A DNA stretch of 10,442 bases from assembly GCA_937893735.1 (NCBI GenBank), contig CALBGD010000442.1, positions 1-10,442 of the forward strand, given 5' to 3'. Each line of letters opens with the position of its first letter. Within the stretch, counting starts at the first letter, position 1. This DNA is from an uncultured Clostridia bacterium. GTDB taxonomy: Bacteria; Bacillota; Clostridia; Oscillospirales; Ruminococcaceae. Under the pieces are notes generated by a model. It saw only the letters and a list, made by a program, of their open reading frames with translations. It searched no databases and was not told the origin of the DNA. The translations under genes were made by a program, and so were the position numbers. Below, piece after piece: positions 6,469-10,442 of the stretch.

Positions 6469-6530
6469 TTATATGTCCTGCTCCGGAACCAGAAATGGTG
6501 TATGCTATATGTATAATTGAGGACATATAA
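6469..6530 (+). repeat. 11-bp inverted repeat in the leader of the small-peptide unit
   Basis: TTATATGTCCT (6469-6479) is matched perfectly by AGGACATATAA (6520-6530), with 40 nt between. It starts immediately after the -10 box, so the left arm straddles the transcription start. A smaller hairpin ACCA-GAAA-TGGT (about 6488-6499) lies inside it. It could be a 5' structure in the RNA, an operator for a dimeric repressor, or an element end. Confidence 0.8.
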
Positions 6531-6545
6531 CATTAGCAAGTATTC

Positions 6546-6553
6546 GAGGGGGG
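6546..6553 (+). promoter_or_regulatory. Strong ribosome binding site of the small peptide
   Basis: GAGGGGGG lies 6 nt before ATG 6560, one of the strongest sites in the window. An in-frame ATG at 6554 would leave no spacing. Confidence 0.75.
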
Positions 6554-6559
6554 ATGTCT

Positions 6560-6658
6560 ATGATAAGTAATATCTTAACTATTGCATCTTTTGTTGTGCT
6601 CGTTTTAAGCTCTATTATTGATTGTGGCTTCCTGCCCCGATTGCTCGGGGTCAATTAG
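6560..6658 (+). CDS. Small hydrophobic peptide, possible type I toxin-like or membrane peptide
   Basis: A 32-residue reading frame begins at ATG 6560. The peptide MISNILTIASFVVLVLSSII is one predicted membrane span, followed by a short tail DCGFLPRLLGVN. It has its own perfect promoter, a leader of about 85 nt with an inverted repeat, a strong ribosome binding site and a terminator 11 nt after the stop. That layout (strong promoter, structured leader, single-span peptide) is what type I toxins and small membrane peptides have, but I do not recognise the family. The end of the frame coincides with a perfect hairpin, CCCCGA-TTGC-TCGGGG (6635-6650), whose C-run could also pair with the G-rich ribosome binding site. 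It may instead be a fortuitous frame in a small RNA, or a gene truncated by the adjacent element. Confidence 0.5.
   Translation: MISNILTIASFVVLVLSSIIDCGFLPRLLGVN
6635..6650 (+). other. GC-rich hairpin inside the small-peptide frame
   Basis: CCCCGA (6635-6640) and TCGGGG (6645-6650) form a perfect 6-bp stem with loop TTGC. No U tract follows, so termination here is unlikely. Confidence 0.6.
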
Positions 6659-6660
6659 TT

Positions 6661-6698
6661 AAAAAAATAGCTCCTAATTTGTTTGAATTAGGAGCTTT
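6661..6698 (-). terminator. Terminator of the recombinase operon, shared by the small-peptide unit
   Basis: AGCTCCTAATT (6669-6679) and AATTAGGAGCT (6686-6696) form a perfect 11-bp stem. On the - strand it is followed by A and seven T (6661-6667), an ideal terminator 14 nt after the recombinase stop. On the + strand it is followed by TTGATTTATT, so it could also end the small-peptide transcript. Confidence 0.93.
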
Positions 6699-6709
6699 GA
6701 TTTATTATT

Positions 6710-8275
6710 CTATTCTTGTATCTCCACCACAACCCCCGACTTCAACTCCACAGAAAACCTATCGTCCCAAACGACAATCTCCTTAATCCACCGCCTGGCA
6801 AGACTCTCGTCAAACTCGGTAAGCTCGGAATCCTGCTGCTCAATGAACTCGTTTAACTCGTTGATACGCTTGACCTGCTCGTCACGGACGGCGGTGTCGG
6901 TGAAGTTCTTCTGTTTCATCTCACGAAGCTGGAATATCTCATCGGCGATGTCGTTGTAGTCCTCCTTGCGGGACGCATGGTTGATAAGCTCCTGCTGAAG
7001 TTCAGCTAGACGCTTGTCTATCTCCAAAGCCTGCTCATCTTCATACCCACTAAGCACCATTGCAAGGTTGTCACGAAGCCGCTTCTGATAGGTGCTTCTG
7101 CTGCCGAGCATTTCATTGAATGCCTGCACGACCACATTTTTCAGCACTTCTTCGTTTACCGTCCGAGCGTGACATATTACGCCTGTCGGCTGCAAACGGC
7201 TAAGGCAACGCCAAACGATTGAACGGCAGCCATGATTGTTCCAGTGAACACGGCGAAACAGCTCGCCGCACTCCCCGCAGACTATCATCTGCGAAAACAC
7301 ATGATTACTACTGAAACCGTGCTTTCTCCCGTTAGGGCTGACCTTTACAAGCCTGCGGCGCACAAGTTCGTCCTGCACCCGCATAAAAATCTCTTTTGGA
7401 ATAATAGCTTCGTGGTCGTTCTCGACATAGTACTGCGGCAATATTCCGTTGTTCTTTATGCGCTTTTTGGAAAGATAATCCACCGTGTATGTCTTTTGCA
7501 GAAGTGCATCGCCCATATACTTTTCGTTGCGCAGTATCTTTGCAACCGTGCTTGTATGCCAACGTGGATTTCCTGCGCCGGTTAGTATGCCGTCACGCTC
7601 CAGACCGGCGGCGATTTTGTCTGTGCTGTAACCGTCAAGGTATTCACGGTAAATTCTCCGCACCACCTCTGCCTGCTCCGGATCAATTACAAGCCTGCCG
7701 TTCTCGTCCTTGGTGTAGCCGAGGAAACGGCTGTGGTTAACCTGCACCTCACCACGCTGATAGCGGAACTGCAAGCCCAGTTTCACATTCTGACTAAGCG
7801 ACTGCGATTCCTGTTGTGCCAGCGATGCCATTATCGTAAGCAGGACTTCGCCCTTTGCGTCCAGCGTGTTGATATTCTCTTTCTCAAAGAACACAGGGAT
7901 ATTCCTGTCCTTAAGCTGACGTATGTATTTCAGGCAGTCAAGCGTGTTACGGGCAAATCGGCTTATGGACTTTGTGATAATCATGTCGATTCTGCCGTCC
8001 ATACAGTCGGCTATCATACGGTTGAATTCCTCACGCTTTTTGGTATTCGTGCCGGAGATACCGTCATCGGCGTAAATACCCGCAAATGCCCATTCGGGGT
8101 TTCGGGTGATCTGCTCTGTATAATGCGACACCTGCGTTTCGTAGCTGGTCGCTTGCTCATCGCTGTCCGTGCTGACGCGGCAGTACGCAGCCACACGCAG
8201 CTTTGGTTTTTCCGTTTCATTCTGCTGTGAGTTAGCCCGCTGGGGTCTTGCCGGGATTATCGTTATGTTACTCAA
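6710..8275 (-). CDS. Large serine recombinase (third gene of cassette)
   Basis: This 521-residue site-specific recombinase is complete. The catalytic resolvase domain spans about 26-165, with nucleophile S35 in YCRVSTD and the active-site segment KSISRFARN (102-110). The 'recombinase' DNA-binding domain covers about 185-300 ([18 protein letters not shown]...[18 protein letters not shown]). A zinc ribbon is formed by C333, C336, C357 and C368. A coiled-coil-like, charged region follows from about 395 to 490. It starts at TTG 8275, 7 nt after AGAGGTG. The start overlaps the stop of the previous gene by 8 nt (TTGAGTAA). The N-terminal PARPQR segment is familiar from related element recombinases. 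It is the last gene before the terminator. Confidence 0.95.
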   Translation of the reverse strand: MSNITIIPARPQRANSQQNETEKPKLRVAAYCRVSTDSDEQATSYETQVSHYTEQITRNPEWAFAGIYADDGISGTNTKKREEFNRMIADCMDGRIDMIITKSISRFARNTLDCLKYIRQLKDRNIPVFFEKENINTLDAKGEVLLTIMASLAQQESQSLSQNVKLGLQFRYQRGEVQVNHSRFLGYTKDENGRLVIDPEQAEVVRRIYREYLDGYSTDKIAAGLERDGILTGAGNPRWHTSTVAKILRNEKYMGDALLQKTYTVDYLSKKRIKNNGILPQYYVENDHEAIIPKEIFMRVQDELVRRRLVKVSPNGRKHGFSSNHVFSQMIVCGECGELFRRVHWNNHGCRSIVWRCLSRLQPTGVICHARTVNEEVLKNVVVQAFNEMLGSRSTYQKRLRDNLAMVLSGYEDEQALEIDKRLAELQQELINHASRKEDYNDIADEIFQLREMKQKNFTDTAVRDEQVKRINELNEFIEQQDSELTEFDESLARRWIKEIVVWDDRFSVELKSGVVVEIQE

Positions 8276-8702
8276 TGTTCGTCACCTCTGTCTTTATCAA
8301 TCCATACATATATTCTGCCTGCTGAACAGGGTCCTCGAAATACTCCTCTGCGCTTATAAAAGTGAACCGCACAGGGACATTCACCGACCGTTCTTTTCTT
8401 ACATGACCGTTTCTGCCGAGCCGTTCAGCACGGCTTTGAAGTTCCTCAGCTGCAGCATTGAACATCTCCTCGCTGATTATCGGAGGGTAAAAGTCATCTC
8501 CCAAGTAGCGGCGGTTCCGCAACATCAGTTTGATAGTGCCGTGATTTCCTGTGATACCTGCGTTTTCGGCCGCTTTTTTCAGCGAATCGCCGCTGAGGTA
8601 GTTTTCAAATAATCTCCGAACCTGCTCTGCCGCAGTTTCATCAACCGCCGCTTTTCCGTTCTCAATACGATAGCCGTAAGGAATATGCTCCACTCTACTC
8701 AT
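8268..8702 (-). CDS. Small recombinase-domain protein lacking the catalytic domain
   Basis: This 144-residue protein matches only the DNA-binding 'recombinase' region of its neighbours. [33 protein letters not shown] (6-38) aligns by eye with the PPPYGYSWNGERLEVNNEQAEIVKRIFAEYLSG segment (175-207) of the upstream recombinase, and [15 protein letters not shown] (59-73) with its ILRILKNENYTGNAVF. There is no catalytic serine domain, zinc ribbon or coiled coil. The frame is intact and starts at the domain boundary with ATG 8702 and a ribosome binding site (AAAGGA). It is coupled by overlaps at both ends, so it looks like a maintained accessory protein and not debris. It may act as a directionality or DNA-binding partner (inference). 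A TTG one codon upstream (8705) is an alternative start. Confidence 0.85.
   Translation of the reverse strand: MSRVEHIPYGYRIENGKAAVDETAAEQVRRLFENYLSGDSLKKAAENAGITGNHGTIKLMLRNRRYLGDDFYPPIISEEMFNAAAEELQSRAERLGRNGHVRKERSVNVPVRFTFISAEEYFEDPVQQAEYMYGLIKTEVTNIE
8283..8289 (-). promoter_or_regulatory. Ribosome binding site supporting a TTG start in recombinase 3
   Basis: AGAGGTG on the - strand lies 7 nt before TTG 8275. The same heptamer precedes recombinase 1. Confidence 0.8.
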
Positions 8703-10260
8703 CAATCCTTTCTCTGAGCGTCAGCCCACATTTCAGCGCAAAGCCGATCTCATTGCGAGAAAATGCACAAATGCGGTCAACCAGTTTTGAAAACAAGTCT
8801 GCGTCAAATTCCATGAACATTCTCCCACGCTCGACCAGTTTTATCAGCCGCTCGGTTTCTTTCAGCTTTGCGCCATCGCCTGCGACCGAACTGCTGAGCG
8901 TATCAATTTCAGCGCGGTATTCATCGGTCTGAGCCATTATTGCGTTCAATTCTCGAGCGAAAAGCGCCCTATCAATGAAACCGTTCGCCATAAGTCGTGT
9001 AAGAGTTTCCTGCTGACCCGTATTCTGCTCAATCAACAGCCGAAGCTGCTGTATTTGCTGAATGCTGCTGTCCGTTGACGAACTGCGTAACGTCAGCAAA
9101 TACGGCTTCAAAATCAGCTTGTGACCGAAAACCAATTTGTTCATCATTGTAACAAAAGCAAGTTTGATGTCATCGTCCCTGATAAACTTCATTGAACAGC
9201 TTTCCTTATTATATATGTGAGTGCTGCAGCACCACGCTTCATACGTTTCACCGCCAATCCTGTGAGTTCTGTGCTTTAGCGTAGCGCCGCACTCACCGCA
9301 GACTATCTTTCCCGAAAAGCAATACCGCAGCTGATACTTGTGGCTACCCTTAGTAACGTTCTTTTCAACGGAGTGTCTGTCTATCAAAGCAGAAGCTGAT
9401 TCAAAGTCAGCCTTGCTGATTATCCCCTCGTGATGATCAGCAACAAGATACTTATCCAACTGTCCGTAATTCACGCAGCGGCGAAAAGACTCATCTGTAA
9501 ATGTTTTCTGAAAAACTGCGTTTCCTGTGTAATTCTCATTTTTCAAAATTCTGAGAATACTAGACTGACACCAGCGCTTTCCACGGGCAGGAGCAATATT
9601 ATCCGAATCCAGCCCTCTCGCAATGTTCATCACTCCTTTTCCCGAAAGATATTCAGCAAAAATGCGCTTTACAATTTCCGCTTGTTCATTATTTACTTCA
9701 AGCCGCTCGCCGTTCCAGCTATACCCATACGGCGGTGGGTTCATTTTGTATGTGTCGCTCTGAAACCGCTGTCTTATCGACCACTTTTCGTTACCGGATA
9801 TTGACACAGATTCGCTCTCTGCAAGGCTGCTGAGAACCGCAAGCACCAGCTCGCTTTCCATTGAAGTGGTGTTGATATTCTCCTTTTCAAAATATATTGC
9901 TACATTTATTGCAAGCAGTTTTCGCACCATTTCAAGGCAGTCAGTGGTATTTCTCGCAAATCGGCTGACCGACTTTGTGACGATAAAGTCGATTTGACCT
10001 GCTTCGCAATCGGAAAGCAGCCGCATAAGTTCAGAGCGCTTTTCCTTTTTAGTACCGCTTATTCCCTCGTCATAGTACAGCCCTGCGAATTTCCAGTTTT
10101 CATGCGCCTGAATGTAGGTTTCATAGTGCTTCTTCTGTTCAGCAAGGCTTTCAAGCTGATCGTCAGAATCTGTCGACACACGACAGTATGCCGCAACACG
10201 GAGCTTTTTCTCAGAACCCGTAGCACGTTGATTGGCTTCAATTTTTGTTACAGTTTTCAT
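8695..10260 (-). CDS. Large serine recombinase (first gene of cassette)
   Basis: This 521-residue recombinase is complete. The resolvase domain (about 19-160) has nucleophile S29 in YCRVSTD and the segment KSVSRFARN (96-104). The DNA-binding recombinase domain spans about 178-300. The zinc ribbon uses C321 and C324 with C344 or C345 and C355. A long helical region (about 400-490) precedes a conserved tail. I chose ATG 10260 because AGAGGTG lies 5 nt before it. In-frame upstream starts (TTG 10314, ATG 10287) lack a good site. Its stop overlaps the start of the next gene by 8 nt (ATGAGTAG). It is only moderately similar by eye to recombinase 3, so the two are paralogues of old divergence and not a recent duplication. 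Confidence 0.95.
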   Translation of the reverse strand: MKTVTKIEANQRATGSEKKLRVAAYCRVSTDSDDQLESLAEQKKHYETYIQAHENWKFAGLYYDEGISGTKKEKRSELMRLLSDCEAGQIDFIVTKSVSRFARNTTDCLEMVRKLLAINVAIYFEKENINTTSMESELVLAVLSSLAESESVSISGNEKWSIRQRFQSDTYKMNPPPYGYSWNGERLEVNNEQAEIVKRIFAEYLSGKGVMNIARGLDSDNIAPARGKRWCQSSILRILKNENYTGNAVFQKTFTDESFRRCVNYGQLDKYLVADHHEGIISKADFESASALIDRHSVEKNVTKGSHKYQLRYCFSGKIVCGECGATLKHRTHRIGGETYEAWCCSTHIYNKESCSMKFIRDDDIKLAFVTMMNKLVFGHKLILKPYLLTLRSSSTDSSIQQIQQLRLLIEQNTGQQETLTRLMANGFIDRALFARELNAIMAQTDEYRAEIDTLSSSVAGDGAKLKETERLIKLVERGRMFMEFDADLFSKLVDRICAFSRNEIGFALKCGLTLRERIDE

Positions 10261-10265
10261 TTTTT

Positions 10266-10272
10266 CACCTCT
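10266..10272 (-). promoter_or_regulatory. Ribosome binding site that sets the recombinase 1 start
   Basis: AGAGGTG on the - strand lies 5 nt before ATG 10260, and favours this start over upstream in-frame TTG and ATG codons. Confidence 0.8.
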
Positions 10273-10310
10273 CTTCGGTGTTGACATATTAACTCTAAAC
10301 CGAGATATAA

Positions 10311-10442
10311 TCAACGTATTTTCGGTAATATCTCGACATTCATAGGTAAAAAAGTACGGCGGTTAAGAGCGGTCAGTTTGTTGAATTCGTCAACTGTGAT
10401 AAGACCCTCGGATTTCAGCTTTTCTGCAATGTGCTGTGCCAT
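10311..10442 (-). CDS. C-terminal part of a small element protein (cut by window edge)
   Basis: The - strand from the window edge is open for 43 codons and ends at TGA (10311-10313). It reads MAQHIAEKLKSEG, then LITVDEFNKLTALNRRTFLP, and ends in VEILPKIR. The segment 'EGLITVDEFNKL' resembles the short SHOCT-type helix found in small proteins encoded just upstream of such recombinases. The first visible codon happens to be ATG, but the gene probably starts further upstream, outside the window. It ends 50 nt before recombinase 1, probably in the same operon. Function unknown. Confidence 0.6.
   Translation of the reverse strand: MAQHIAEKLKSEGLITVDEFNKLTALNRRTFLPMNVEILPKIR

Larger units (their letters stand above)
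6669..10442 (-). mobile_element. Recombination end of an integrative element (serine-recombinase type)
   Basis: Three tandem recombinase-family genes on the - strand end at a strong terminator beside an AT-rich, compositionally distinct strip. Large serine recombinases of this type excise and integrate conjugative or mobilisable elements (Tn4451/Tn1549-like relatives in Firmicutes) and usually lie at one end of the element. The left boundary is therefore expected near the terminator, somewhere within about 6463-6700. The attachment site itself cannot be defined without the other end. The element continues past the right edge of the window. Confidence 0.72.

Noticed and set aside
6473..6520. 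15-codon frame in the leader of the small-peptide unit
   Set aside because: It begins at or before the expected transcription start and has no ribosome site.
7733..8230. 165-codon open frame on the + strand
   Set aside because: Antisense to the catalytic domain of recombinase 3, with no motif and no promoter.
8268..8702. Middle recombinase gene as a pseudogene
   Set aside because: The frame is intact, starts at a domain boundary with its own ribosome site and is coupled on both sides. Decay would be expected to leave stops or a partial catalytic domain.
1..10442. CRISPR array or other tandem repeat array
   Set aside because: No regularly spaced direct repeats were seen by eye on either strand.

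Overview
The window looks like a chromosomal segment of a moderately GC-rich Clostridia member (Firmicutes). A Ruminococcus/Oscillospiraceae-type gut anaerobe is my best guess. The reasons are near-consensus sigma-A promoters with 17-nt spacers, GGAGG-type ribosome binding sites, TTG starts, U-rich hairpin terminators, a short RlmD without TRAM domain, a YczE-type membrane protein and tandem large serine recombinases of the Firmicutes mobile-element type. The organism call is inference.

Region 1 (1-518) is an RNA region. A structured + strand RNA, possibly 6S RNA, is followed by a long hairpin. A tRNA-Ser(GCU) with encoded CCA lies on the - strand and is driven by a perfect consensus promoter with an A/T-tract upstream element. 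Region 2 (540-1866) holds a soluble PAS-like/GGDEF diguanylate cyclase and its terminator. Region 3 (1872-5545) is a four-gene operon behind an extended -10 promoter. It encodes a YczE/YitT-type membrane protein, a metallo-beta-lactamase-fold hydrolase (TTG start), a DUF5131 (phage Gp37/Gp68-like) cysteine-motif protein and an RlmD-type RNA m5U methyltransferase. The genes are 12 nt apart, 1 nt apart and overlapping by 4 nt.

Region 4 (5488-6668) differs in composition. A G/T-rich spacer is followed by an AT-rich pentapeptide-repeat gene with a very basic N-terminus. Then comes a compact unit: a perfect promoter, an 11-bp inverted repeat in the leader, a strong Shine-Dalgarno sequence and a 32-codon hydrophobic ORF, ending at a shared terminator. 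This small-peptide unit is the most interesting unexplained object in the window.

Region 5 (6669-10442, - strand) is the recombination end of an integrative element. It holds two full-length large serine recombinases, a small recombinase-domain protein without catalytic domain between them, and the tail of an upstream small protein cut by the window edge. The recombinase genes overlap by 8 nt at each junction with the same xTGAGTAx arrangement, so they are probably translated as a coupled set. The other end of the element is outside the window.
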